Source: Congeria kusceri (taxonomy: Eukaryota > Mollusca > Bivalvia > Myida > Dreissenidae). From it: DNA of 64,000 nt. Position numbers and translations under genes: made by a program. The DNA is taken from NCBI GenBank assembly GCA_027627225.1, contig CM051025.1, positions 50,962,181-51,026,180 of the forward strand, in the 5' to 3' direction. Shown piece after piece: positions 36,780 to 47,465 of the stretch (position 1 is the first letter of the stretch; every line of letters starts with the position of its first letter). Under the pieces are notes generated by a model. It worked only from the letters and a program-made list of their open reading frames with translations. It was not told where the DNA came from and made no database searches.

Positions 36780-37059
36780 CATATGTGAAAATTCCAATCG
36801 ATAGAAAAATAAGTGTTACAGGAACAACTTTACTAAGCTGGGGTTATAAAAATCCCCTCAATAATTCTTCAAGACATAACAAGGGGATTCTGAAACTTTC
36901 TGTCATTTTTCAATTGTGGGGATTGTGATCCAGGGGATTTTGGCCGTCTCCCAAAACAAAAGCATTCACGGCAAATGATGATGATTAAGGTCCAATAGTA
37001 AACTTCATACTACAGGATCAAAGTTTTAAATTTGCATTGGTATTCTACTTCAGTTATAC

Positions 37060-37215
37060 CTTTCTCTTCAGGTTTTCCAGCATCCAGCTTGCTTGGGCCT
37101 CCTTCCTTAAGGTTAACCTGTTGGTCATTGGCACTAGGGACCTGGGGGCCTCCTTGCTTAGCGTTTTCAGAATTAATAACGGCGACACCTGGGGCTGAAG
37201 TTTTTACTGGTTCTC
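37060..37215 (-). CDS. GOLM1: GOLM1/GOLM2-like gene, exon 6 (lumenal linker)
   Basis: The acceptor is ATTTTTTACCAG ending at 37216 and the donor GTATAA starts at 37059. The phase 1 join to exon 5 gives G-EPVKTSAPGVAVINSEN; the exon continues with QGGPQVPSANDQQVNLK and ends KPEEK. The Pro/Gln/Asn/Gly-rich composition fits the disordered stem region between the coiled coil and the acidic tail in GOLM proteins. On the opposite strand there is an equally long open frame, but only the minus strand has matching splice sites and phase. Confidence 0.87.
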
Positions 37216-37549
37216 CTGGTAAAAAATTGTGGGACTGTCCATTCACAACATTTATTACTAAGAACTAGAAAAATTTTAATCTCCATCTGGCTGGCTTATC
37301 ATATTCCTAAAATATTACCGAGAGTTATAGGAAATTTAGAATACCTGTTACATCGGAAATTGGTGTGTCCCCACAAAATGTTATTTCATTCTTGGATGAC
37401 CTACTGATTTTACTATGTGAAACCAAAGTTGGAAATGTGGCAATGATTATCAAACATGCCATTTCATTCAATTTATAACTTGGAAATACTTTTTGCATTG
37501 AAAAGAGTTCTGTGTGTCATCATATTTATTCTTATACTAAAGGTTACAT

Positions 37550-37850
37550 TAACAGGGTTTCCTGCAGGATTTCTTGACGGCACGTCGGCATTCCGGATCG
37601 TACTGGGCAGGACTACACTGTTCATTCGCTTGTCAATCACATTGTTGGAAGTGAGAACTTATCGAACAATATGGCGTTCGTTTCTGGTCCTTCGATTAAA
37701 GATCAGGGTAATTAGATAAAGAGATTAAGGGTGGTCACTTTGAAAATTAAGGCATTTCTGCGTTATTTAAGTATGTCGGCAAATGACTAACTGCATTGAA
37801 TGTGTCTCAGGCCCGACGAGCGAAACAAGCCTGTGGGAAACCCTGATAAA
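37550..37850. mobile_element. Interspersed repeat, about 300 bp, copy 1 (inverted copy at 43705-43985)
   Basis: Shared blocks include CAATCACA(T/C)TGTTGGAAGTGAG (inverted in the other copy), a CAGGCCCGACGAGCGAAACA-like end and an AGGGTTTCCTGCAGG-like end. These sequences also resemble GCGGGAAACCCTGG near 44700. The overlapping open frame is repeat-derived. Confidence 0.6.
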
Positions 37851-38520
37851 GATACATGTATATTGCCTTCACCATGCCATGCAACATCTGGACAATGAAT
37901 CAAAATTCCTATGGCTGTTTTGTCCACTGCACAGTAAGTTACATTAACATGCCATGGATAATACAAACAGACATTGTTTGTGAATGGTGTTAGAATTGTC
38001 TTGCACTAATAGAAAATAACACTTGTAGTTATTATATAACAAAAATAATATTTCTGCCAAACTAAAGTTTCTAATCTGCCTAAAACAGCCAGACAGCAAC
38101 CATCATTATTAACAATTATGACCATAAATTACACAACTAGATAAATCAAATCACATGATATAATACATGCTTATAGGTATTTAATGGATCTACAGGAAAA
38201 AATACAATTACCATACAATATTCAAATACATGTACACTATTTATATGGAAAAACATATCCATTGTCATTATGTGTGTGCAACAGGCCAACTCAACTCAAA
38301 GTGCCAGAAACAGTGATACTAGCAGGGTTGAAAAACAGTGTAAACAACTATCGAAATAAAACACTACCCCCAGTTTGGTCAAACATTTTCATTAAGTTTG
38401 GTAAAGATCGGATGAAAACTGTTTGAGTTTGGGAGCGGAAACAAAAGTGGTCTACCGAAAGACCGTCGGACCAACATTAGGAAACCAATATGCCCCGGCA
38501 TCTTTGATGGGGGAATAATT

Positions 38521-38632
38521 ATATGAGGCTTGTCGTGGGAAAATTAGGCTAAATGCAGATAGCACAGGCTAACCCGGGACAACACTTTACGCACATGCAT
38601 TAAGCCCCATTTTCCCATGACACGCCTCATAT
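38521..38632. mobile_element. Palindromic MITE copy with internal deletion, founder of the adjacent array
   Basis: It begins ATATGAGGCTTGTCGTGGGA and ends CATGACACGCCTCATAT. Its right-hand 47 bp are the transposon part of every unit in the 76-bp array. It is 112 bp, against 269 bp for the full copy at 30769. Confidence 0.8.
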
Positions 38633-39882
38633 CATTTAACACTTACCAGCAGGCTGTTGTTGGTACGCACATGCATTAAGCCCCATTTTACCATGACACG
38701 CCTCAAATCATTAATACTTACCAGCAGGCTGTTGTTGGTACGCACATGCAGTAAGCCCCATTTTCCCATGACACGCCTCATATCATTTAACACTTACCAG
38801 CAGGCTGTTGTTGGTACGCGCATGCATTAAGCCCCATTTTCCCACGACACGCCTCATATCATTTAACACTTACCAGCAGGCTGTTGTTGGCACGCACATG
38901 CATTAAGCCCAATTTTCCCACGACACGCCTCGTATCATTTAACACTTACCAGCAGGATGTTGTTGGTACGCACATGCATTAAGCCCCATTTTCCCATGAC
39001 ACGCCTCATATCATTTAACACTTACCAGCAGGCTGTTGTTGGTACGCACATGCATTAAGCCCAATTTTCCCATGACACGCCTCATATCATTTAACACTTA
39101 CCAGCAGGCTGTTGTTGGTACGCACATGCATTAAGCCCCATTTTCCCATGACACGCCTCATATCATTTAACACTTACCAGCAGGCTGTTGTTGGTACGCA
39201 CATGCATTAAGCCCCATTTTACCATGACACGCCTCAAATCATTAATACTTACCAGCAGGCTGTTGTTGGTACGCACATGCAGTAAGCCCCATTTTCCCAT
39301 GACACGCCTCATATCATTTAACACTTACCAGCAGGCTGTTGTTGGTACGCGCATGCATTAAGCCCCATTTTACCATGACACGCCTCATATCATTTAACAC
39401 TTACCAGCAGGCTGTTGTTGGCACGCACATGCATTAAGCCCAATTTTCCCACGACACGCCTCGTATCATTTAACACTTACCAGCAGGATGTTGTTGGTAC
39501 GCACATGCATTAAGCCCCATTTTCCCATGACACGCCTCATATCATTTAACACTTACCAGAAGGCTGTTGTTGGTACGCACATGCATTAAGCCCAATTTTC
39601 CCATGACACGCCTCATATCATTTAACACTTACCAGCAGGCTGTTGTTGGTACGCACATGCATTAAGCCCCATTTTCCCATGACACGCCTCATATCATTTA
39701 ACACTTACCAGCAGGCTGTTGTTGGTACGCACATGCATTAAGCCCAATTTTCCCATGACACGCCTCATATCATTTAACACTTACCAGCAGGCTGTTGTTG
39801 GTACGCACATGCATTAAGCCCCATTTTCCCATGACACGCCTCATATCATTTAACACTTACCAGCAGGCTGTTGTTGGTTACC
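38583..39882 (-). repeat. GOLM1: 76-bp tandem array carrying 17 copies of the exon 5 splice donor
   Basis: Each unit, read on the gene strand, contains ACCAACAACAGCCTGCTG (the last 18 nt of exon 5), the donor GTAAGTGTTAAATG, then the MITE terminus ATATGAGGCGTGTCATGGG ... TGCATGTGCGT. There are 17 donor copies: the one at 39861/39860 is the true exon end and sixteen lie downstream in the intron. Units are 75-76 bp and over 90% alike. Read-through past the true donor meets TAA after GGT AAG TGT. Confidence 0.95.
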
Positions 39883-39952
39883 TGCAGGCTGATTACCAAC
39901 ATTCAGAAGATTCGGCTTGTCATTAGGGAGAACCACGTTGCCATGTTGTTCC
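39861..39952 (-). CDS. GOLM1: GOLM1/GOLM2-like gene, exon 5
   Basis: The acceptor CATTAAACAG ends at 39953; the donor GTAAGT starts at 39860. The exon enters on the third base of a codon and leaves after one base, encoding EQHGNVVLPNDKPNLLNVG and a Q/N/P-rich end, NQPAGNQQQPA. It follows the coiled-coil stem; human GOLM1 has a loosely similar GNVLGNSKS stretch at the same relative place. An internal CCTGCAG|GTAACC also looks like a donor. The 3' end of this exon is the source of the tandem array in the intron that follows. Confidence 0.88.
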
Positions 39953-40416
39953 CTGTTTAATGTAACAGTTAAAATTAGGAAATTAGTATTAAGTAGACAG
40001 TTGGGTAAATTATAGTGCAATTTTTCTTGAAATAACTACCAGTATTCTCAAGATTTACTTTAAAGCAACAATAAACATGATGACTTTTTAAAATGTTTTG
40101 CTGCCATATTATTAAATGCTGTACCAGAGCTACAGATAATGCGCATATTTGCGTAAATACACAATTCTGAAACCTCTTTTAAGCAATTAATTTAATATTT
40201 GAGGAGTAACAAAATTCAATTTAAATACCCAATGGTCAAAAAACGGCATAAACCATAGACACCATTTTGAAAGTAATCACTGTCATATTAATAATATCAA
40301 TAATAGTAATATTCGTACTATTTCTACTACTAATAAGCATTATCATCATGTCAACTATTTGCTGTAAACCAATATCCATGAGACTCGTTAATAAACATAT
40401 TCCAAAATGTACTTAC

Positions 40417-40566
40417 ATGACTGCCTTCATGCTCACCACAGACTCACGCATCTCGCCAAGGTCCATGTTTTTATCGAGCATGCTGACCAACGGTTGACCA
40501 CCAGCTGCCTGGTACACCTCCTTTAGAACCTTGTCGCGGGCTGCAGTCACAAACTGCTTGCAATCA
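40417..40566 (-). CDS. GOLM1: GOLM1/GOLM2-like gene, exon 4 (end of coiled-coil stem)
   Basis: The acceptor TTGATCCTCAG ends at 40567; the donor GTAAGT starts at 40416. The exon completes the serine codon split from exon 3 (S-DCKQFVTAARDKVLKEVYQ) and continues AAGGQPLVSMLDKNMDLGEM to SMKAV, leaving two bases (AT) that complete methionine in exon 5. It contains an amphipathic helix with a conserved-type cysteine near the coil end. G+C content is distinctly above the intron background, as expected for coding DNA. The region also shows plus-strand open frames, which are shadows. Confidence 0.92.
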
Positions 40567-41107
40567 CTGAGGATCAAAGAAGATATAGCATCTGTCGGTG
40601 GTTAACATCTTATTTGAAATTATACATACAGACAATCCCATACAATTGATTTTTTAAAATTTATATCAATACAAAAGACAATAAATGTGCAAAAGCTGTA
40701 AAAGCATAACCCATTTCTTGCTGTGAACTGGTTTAAAATGCAAGAATTTTATCATTGCATTATACTCTCTTGTGTTAGTAATGAATGTTATTTTACTATG
40801 GCATGGTTAAGTTATCATTAAGTTATCAGGTTAAGTTATCATATTATATGAGGCGTGTTGAGGGAGACCCGGGCTTAATGCATGTGCCTAAAGCATCGTC
40901 CCAGATTAGCCTGTGAAGTCCGCACAGACTAATCCAGGACTACGCTTTCTGCTTTTATGGAATGTTCTGTTTTGATGTGGTCTCTTCTAAACATAAACCA
41001 TTGTAGGCGGAAAGTGACTACACTTTACGCACATGCATTTAGCCCTATTTTCCCACAATACACCCTCATATAATATACAGATACCGACAACCTGATATGA
41101 TATTTAC
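40567..41107 (-). other. GOLM1: GOLM intron 3, with MITE at 40846-41071
   Basis: A palindromic MITE occupies much of this 541-bp intron; its outer end is about 36 nt from the exon 3 donor. The rest is A+T-rich sequence without further features. Confidence 0.75.
40846..41071. mobile_element. Palindromic MITE copy, 226 bp
   Basis: Left end ATATGAGGCGTGTTGAGGGA, then CTTAATGCATGTGCCTAAAG; the right end on the other strand is ATATGAGGGTGTATTGTGGG. The core TTCTGTTTTGATGTGGTCTC differs from the copy at 30769, so this is a subfamily variant. Confidence 0.82.
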
Positions 41108-41153
41108 CTTTCTGAACAAGTTTTATTCTTTTTCTGCTCATTTTGAAGTTCAT
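41108..41153 (-). CDS. GOLM1: GOLM1/GOLM2-like gene, exon 3 (coiled coil)
   Basis: The acceptor TTTTGTTACAG ends at 41154; the donor GTAAAT starts at 41107. The 46-nt exon supplies two bases to finish asparagine, 14 codons reading ELQNEQKKNKTCSE, and two bases of a serine codon. The heptad-like charged composition and a cysteine continue the stem. It is too short to stand alone, but phase and both junctions agree with exons 2 and 4. Confidence 0.8.
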
Positions 41154-41189
41154 CTGTAACAAAACATGACGGGAATTATGGTTCTGCAT

Positions 41190-42560
41190 AACATAATAAC
41201 TAGATATGTCGCAGACATGGATGCCCCTATGACACGTGCTATAAGGTCAAGTTATGCATTTTCTTTGACAATTTTCTGTCCAATGATATCAAACGATGTT
41301 TATGCAGGCTCTGATGTCATCATTGCTGCATGTACAAAAAACTGCATGCAAGGTTTGCAATTGTTGGAAATCAAATTTTATCAGTTTTAAAACCAAAAAA
41401 GCAAATCTTAAATTGGCTCTGACATGTAAATGCAAAACTCTGTGATGGTATCTGATTTGTAACCAATGTCAATAAAGTCACTAATTTTCGATGAACAAAA
41501 TGGTATCAGTGCATGCCTGTTCACCATCTTGTTGTCAACACTGGATGAAAAGTCAAATCTCCGTCATGCATACAGTAAAATTTTGGCATTTTCTTGAACA
41601 AAGACAGGGCTATAACTCTGGAATTGTGGTCCAATCTGGCCAATGTTTGGATTTTACTCAGACGATATGGTCATACACAAACTGTGGACATTTGGTTAAG
41701 ATTGAATGAAAAATAAAGTCTGCATCCCGGCATAAGGTCCATTTTTGCAAATTTTTTTCAAAACAAGGGGCAATAACACTAGTGTTTGTGGCACGGCCGA
41801 GCCCAGTTTTGGCTTCTGCTGAGATCTTATGGCCTTACATGGACTGTAGAAGTTTGGATGAAAATGAAATCTGTTCTTTAGAAAAAAGGCATTTTCGCAT
41901 TTTTTTTTCAAATGAATAAGGGGCAATAACTCTAGTGTTCCTGGTGCAATTTGCCCCATAACCATTGAATCCCAACTAGGAATTTTATTGTCATACACAA
42001 ACTGTGTAAGTTTGGTCAATATTTAATAACAAGAGGGCCCTGAAGGCCCTAGGTGCTCACCTGAGACCTTGTAACCCAATTGGAATTAGCATCCCCAAGG
42101 CGTGGCTTATTTTTATCGCAGGGGCATTATTTGAACAATCTTGCACAAACCTCTGGGCCTTGCAGTTTCAGGTAAAGATTTTTTAAGTCATGTTGCTACA
42201 TATTCTATATAAACCATGTGACCCTTAGGGTGTGGCCCGTTTCGACCCTAGGGACATAATTTGAACAATCTTTGTAGAAGACCACTATAGGATGTTACTT
42301 ATCAAATATGAAACCTCTGGGCCCTGCGGTTTCAGAAGATTTTTCAAGTTTACACTTTTTAAATCTTTTTTTAGCTCTGGTGACCTATATATGCAGCAGA
42401 CATTAACGATTTGAGCAACTTTGAAAGAGGGTCACCCAATGATCATACCTGTGTTTGGTGAAAATCTGCCAAGTGGTTTAGGAGGAGATGTTGCTTGAAT
42501 GAAAAGTTGACAACGGACGCACGCACAGACACACGGACGACGGACAACGGGTGATCACAA
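41190..42560. repeat. 'GGGCAATAACTCTGG' repeat copy 2, followed by 'AAGAGGGCCCTGAAGGCCCT' repeat
   Basis: 41190-42030 repeats the leader and three units of the element at 8500-9705. At 42030 it passes into AACAAGAGGGCCCTGAAGGC and GGTGCTCACCTGAGAC, a second repeat type ending in a GGACGACGGACAACGGGTGA-like tail. Open frames here are repeat shadows. Confidence 0.75.
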
Positions 42561-42934
42561 AAGAATCAACGTCATTTTCGCAATATTAGCCATACACACT
42601 CATTTGCAATTAAACGTATAATGTAACCCGTGCATCATTGTCATTATTGTTTATTCGTACAACAAATATAAATAAATACCATTATTGAAATTATTTATTT
42701 ATTTAGGCAATATTTTGCCAATATTTGCTTTTATTTCGTTGTTTTGTACATTTTATGACTATATTTATAAAGAATTTTGATTCATTTAAGGTTGATTGTT
42801 GAGTTTGGGACCAAAAATAAAATATTAAAAAGTACAATTTCTTACCAGAAAATATTGACAATATTAATACATTTATAATTATATTTGAGGTTGTATTTCA
42901 ATTTAAGCATCAATTAAGTATAAAACGAACAATA

Positions 42935-43704
42935 ACAAGAGCTGTCAGAGGACAGCGCGCTCCACTTTTCTTGTGCTTGTCAGAGTTACTGGCATTTTTG
43001 TTCTAAAACAAGAAATATGGAAATTCCATGAAAACCAAACTTCTCTAACGAAATGCATTAAAGTCAGCACATCAATAAATTTTTTAGTAAAAGTGACCTT
43101 GACCCCACCCACCCCATATGCAATCCCAAGCGAGGTCTCGATATAAGGCATCTATGTATTAAGTTTCATTAAAATATCTCAATGAATTATCAAGTTATTG
43201 ATCAGAAACCGTTTTTCTTTTGTTAATAACAGTGACCTTGACTTTGACCCCACCCACCCCATACGCAATCCTAAGCGAGGTCTTGAAAAAGGTATCTATG
43301 TATAAAGTTTCATTAAAATATCTCAATGCATTCTCAAGTTATTGAGCAGAAACCATTTTTCTATTTTAGTAACAGTGACCTTGACCATGACCCTATATGC
43401 AATCCCAAGAGAGGTCTCGATATAAGATATGTATGTTTTTAAGTTTCATTAAAATATCTCAATGCGTTTTCAAGTCATTGAGTGGAAACCGTTTTTCTAT
43501 TTATAGTAACAGTGACCTTGACCACACCCACCCCATATGCAATCCCATGTGAGGTCTTGATATAAGGTATCTATGTATTAAATTCTATTACAAATATCTC
43601 AATTTATTCTCAAGTAATTGAGTGGAAACCGTTTTTCTATTTTCAATAACAGTGACCTTGACCCCACCAACCCGATATGCAATCCCTTGCCAGGTCTCGC
43701 TATA
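42935..43704 (+). repeat. GACCTTGACC repeat with five units of about 140 bp
   Basis: It opens with ACAAGAGCTGTCAGAGGACA and GCGCTCCACTTTTCTTGT, as at 19738. Units carry ACAGTGACCTTGACCCCACC, CACCCCATATGCAATCCCA, GAGGTCTCGATATAAGG and AAGTTTCATTAAAATATCTC. This is the uninterrupted reference for the repeat split by the transposon at 19966-21391. Confidence 0.82.
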
Positions 43705-43985
43705 AGGAATCAGGCTTTCCCGCAGGCCTGTTTCGCTTGTCGGGCCCGACATGCCTTCAAAGCAATTAGTAATTTTCCGATATACTTAAATAAGTCTGAC
43801 ATGCCTTAAATTTTCAAAGCCACAACCCTTAATCCCTTTATCGATTACACCGATCGTTAACCACAGGGCCATAAACAAACGCTGTATTGATTGATAAAGT
43901 CTCACTTCCAACAGTGTGATTGACAAGTGACTGAACTGTGTAGTCCCGCCCACAATGATCTCATTAGCCAATTAAATATGGCGAC
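43705..43985. mobile_element. Interspersed repeat, about 300 bp, copy 2 (inverse of 37550-37850)
   Basis: Has AGGCTTTCCCGCAGGCCTG, TTTCGCTTGTCGGGCCCGAC and CTCACTTCCAACAGTGTGAT, the reverse complement of blocks in copy 1. Confidence 0.6.
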
Positions 43986-44170
43986 TTTTAGGGCGGAGTT
44001 TATACCTTATTTACAACTAAAAGTTTATACCTTACTTACAACAAATACTAGCACTGCCGGGAAAAGTGAACAGGCGTTTTAAAACCTTTGATTATTATAT
44101 TTAACGTTTTATTTTATCCCTGTAATTTTCTTATCCATTTTACAAATTGACAATCAAAAATATGCCACCG

Positions 44171-44965
44171 TATAATGTAATAAAGAGCCTCATTTTAAAA
44201 CACAAACTTAATTATGTTCTCATAAACACTGCAATAAGCACGTGGCCAGTAAATGCACGTTTCTCATGAGGCATCCGTGACCTTGTGCATGGCAACATAA
44301 CTTTCGCGCTTTTGTAGAAAAACGTCGCAATCGATTTCGAAAGCTGGGGTTGCGCCATGCAAACGAATAATGTAATAAAGAGCCTCATTTTAAAACACAA
44401 GTTAACATCGTCAAACTTAATTATGTTCTCATAAACACTGCAATAAGCACGTGGCCAGTAAACGCACGTTTTTCATGAGGCATCCGTGACCTTGTGCATG
44501 GCAACATAACTTTCGCGCTTTTGTAGAAAAATGTTGCAATTGATTTCGAAAGCTGGGGTTGCGCCATGCGGACGATTTTTGGGCAGTGGATTCAAGCGTT
44601 GCAGCCAATTTCAAGGGGCTGAGGTCGGGCGATGCAGCCGATTTCTTTTCCTGGGGGGGGGCTGGGAGGGAGGGGATGCCGACATGCCTTCAAAAATCCT
44701 GCGGGAAACCCTGGGTATCTATGTTTGCAGTTTCATTACAATAGCCAGGGATCATCCTTGCGCCATGCGGACGATTTTTGGGCGGTGGATTCAAGCGTTG
44801 CAGCCAATTTCAAGGGGCTGAGGTCGGGCGATGCAGCCGATTTCTTTTCCTGGGGGGGGGGGGGGGGCTGGGAGGGAGGGGATGCCGACATGCCTTCAAA
44901 AATCCTGCGGGAAACCCTGGGTATCTATGTTTGCAGTTTCATTACAATAGCCAGGGATCATCCTA
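44171..44965 (+). repeat. Two successive local tandem duplications
   Basis: First pair, about 190 bp each (44176-44360 and 44369-44569): TAATAAAGAGCCTCATTTTA, ATAAGCACGTGGCCAGTAAA, TTTCGCGCTTTTGTAGAAAA. The second copy has an extra GTTAACATCGTCAAAC. Second pair, about 200 bp each (44559-44757 and 44760-44964): GCGCCATGCGGACGATTTTT, AAGCGTTGCAGCCAATTTCA and a G run of 8 versus about 15. The open frames are repeat shadows. Confidence 0.85.
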
Positions 44966-45939
44966 GCCCAAAATTTTAGGGAGAAGTGACTTCTCCTTTT
45001 GCCGAATTCAGGGAGAAGTTTATCGATAACTGACACTGGTGTGTACAGCAGCTATTTAGCCAATCAATCATTTGAATTATGTATAATTAATTAATTATAA
45101 AGACTACAACCTGTAGTAATGAAAGATAAATACACAATAGCTTAATAAGTTTTATTGGCATTAGAAACAGTATTTTCAAAAAACAAGCACTCATGTTTAT
45201 GTTTATGACAATTGATACTTACACTTCATAAGGCAGTCATTGGTTTCCTTTAAAATAATGTCATGATATAAAGAGTAAATGTTACAATGTAAATTATTAA
45301 CGCCCTGGATATTTCTCCTAATAACGCTACATGTTATTAGCAACCCCAATCTATCGATTAATCAATAGCTTATCAGCTGGAATTATCGGGATTTCTAATA
45401 GTCATTGTATTTTTCGTGTCATAACTTCTTTATTTATGAAGATATTGCAATGCAGTAAAAACCAGTTGAATCAGTATAAAATCCTCTTTCATCTGATATA
45501 AATTACATTTATGACATATTAATTGCTACTTCGTAGGAAAGTGATAATTGCTTGATTACCATCAGCTTTTGGTATCTGCCGATAATGCAGGTGCCGAGTC
45601 AGTGTAATCCAACATGTACTTTATTTGCAAACAAATGCGAAGTGGATATTGCTAATAAATATTCATGATTTTATGTAACAAGAACGTTGATTGGTTGACC
45701 TTCAACTCCGTTTTTGAATGACGTAAATCGGATATCCCTACGCTGAAATATAGTTTCATAAAAAATTCAAGTTAAACTCACGCTTTCGTTAACAAATGTT
45801 TTGAAATTGTGCACATATTGTCAAAAAATATAATCATTCATGTTTCTTTTGATACCAAAATCGTTTTTCGGAACAAAAAATTACTACCGCGCATTTTGAT
45901 TTAAAATAGGTCACTCTCAGTTGTAAACGCTAGTAATTT

Positions 45940-47465
45940 CCAAGATGGCGGACGTGTCAAATTTACTTTGTACTTGAAGCGTTTAACGCTTCGTTTTTGC
46001 ATATTTCTCACAGAAACTACGGATCAACTGCATGAATCGATTGGTATGTATATATACTATCATATTTTATTTATTTTATTGTAAAATAACGTATACATTT
46101 CTTAAATTTTGATCGTGATATAAATTCGGTGATTCGTTCCAATTCGCAAAACAACGTCATTTAGTTTTGTGGTCTTAAAACGATCATTTGCATTTATTGC
46201 GTTGAATTAACTATATTTTCTGACTGGTATGAATAAAGAAACTCTTTTTGAACCAAGATATTAATAATTTATATCAACGACTGTTCTATTCATAGTGTTA
46301 AGTTTGTGAATAAAACTTGCGGAGACGAAATCGTTCTCAAAATGTTTCGTACCAAATTAACGTAAAATAAGGTAAAATATTGACGGACTTTGTTTGTGTG
46401 CTTCATAATAAAATTATCTAATATTATCATTGATCATTAAGAAACTTTATAATAGAAGCTTGTCTGAAGGAAATATTCATCAGATATTGTGAATTTAACC
46501 CATGAATAAAACAGGCATTTTGTATGTTTATGTAGAATTTTTTTGTTTAATTTTATAAAATTAAACACAAAACATAATGATAAATGTAATACTTTTGAAG
46601 ACATTTTTTGTATGTTGTTGCTGAAGGCTTAACAATGAACAATGAAAAGTTTAGTAATTGAATAAACAGAAGTTGAATATTCTTTGTAAAATTTTGCTTG
46701 AAAAAAAAAGATACACACTTTCGTCTTTCTGTCTGACAGACTGTTATTAATTATTTGCCAATATGAAATAATATTAGTCCGACTCATGGAAAATTACTTA
46801 TATAAATTATTTAATACCCATATATTAAAAAATCAAGAGTGTGTTTTATATAAATTAAACCATGTCATTTTTATTTAAAATAATCAAATATTTAGAAATG
46901 CAATATTTGGCAAAAGAAATATTGGCGATTGTTTCATAAATTTTCTTGTGTTTCAGGTGCAGAATGGCAACGCTTGGACCATTCTGCCATGCCATTGGCC
47001 TGGATGAAAATGCCATTGTCAACAACAGATTTCCAGTTTCTTTAAATAATGCCAACTTAATGTTGACTGTAAATAATGTGTATATACACTAGGCCTGTGA
47101 AATGTGTCATCATTTGGATACCAAAAAGAACACTTAATGTATAAATTATAATTTTTATGTACATTTTGACATTTTTCATGATGATGAAAAAAATTGTAAT
47201 GCAGGCAAAGCAGGAATTACACAAGCATGTGCAACAAAAAAACAATTAGCTGTTAACTGTTTCATCTTTTGAATGTCTAAAAATTTAGTTGCAATATTAT
47301 TGTTATGAACTACAATTTTCAATTTAGACAGCATACAACAGCACAAAACTCATATATAATATTATATACAGTATAATTATTATAATATATTGCTGGTATT
47401 GTTGAAGATGAAGTTTTGTTATGCGACAAATGAATTTGTCAAATAAATTCTAATGTACTGTTCTT
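45940..47465 (+). ncRNA. Candidate two-exon transcript nested in GOLM intron 2, on the opposite strand
   Basis: CAAGATGGCGGAC at 45941-45953 matches the YY1-type motif often found at animal transcription starts. A donor ATTG|GTATGT follows (exon end 46043) and an acceptor TTCTTGTGTTTCAG ends at 46956. Exon 2 has ATG at 46964 (AGAATGG context) opening a 42-codon frame to TAG at 47090-47092, starting MATLGPFCHAIGLDENAIVN, then 350 nt to AATAAA at 47442 with a T/G-rich downstream region. The first ATG (45945) gives only ten codons. I do not recognise the peptide. It could be a long non-coding RNA, a short-ORF gene or coincidence. Matching TTAGCAACCCCAA sequences, inverted, lie at 45337-45349 and 47825-47837, so it may sit in an old transposon. 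Confidence 0.3.

Larger units (their letters stand above)
35054..37059 (-). other. GOLM1: GOLM intron 6
   Basis: Contains a G-rich tract (35138-35161), a palindromic element (35610-35780) and a long-TIR element (36021-36779). No further exon seen. Confidence 0.6.
37216..39860 (-). other. GOLM1: GOLM intron 5, including the donor-duplicating array
   Basis: Besides the array and MITE described separately, 37550-37850 carries an interspersed repeat (TTTCCTGCAGG ... CCCGACGAGCGAAACAAGCC) whose inverted copy is at 43705-43985. Sequence 37850-38520 shows nothing recognisable. Confidence 0.65.

Noticed and set aside
37032..37268. Plus-strand open frame opposite GOLM exon 6
   Set aside because: It is the complement of a minus-strand exon that has matching splice sites and phase.
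38583..39882. Regular array resembling a CRISPR locus
   Set aside because: The units are continuous 76-bp repeats with no unique spacers, in an animal intron; it is a satellite. The same applies to the 61-bp and 84-bp arrays.
44531..44979. Several overlapping open frames rich in Gly/Arg
   Set aside because: They arise from a tandem duplication with G runs and repeat the same peptide in shifted frames.
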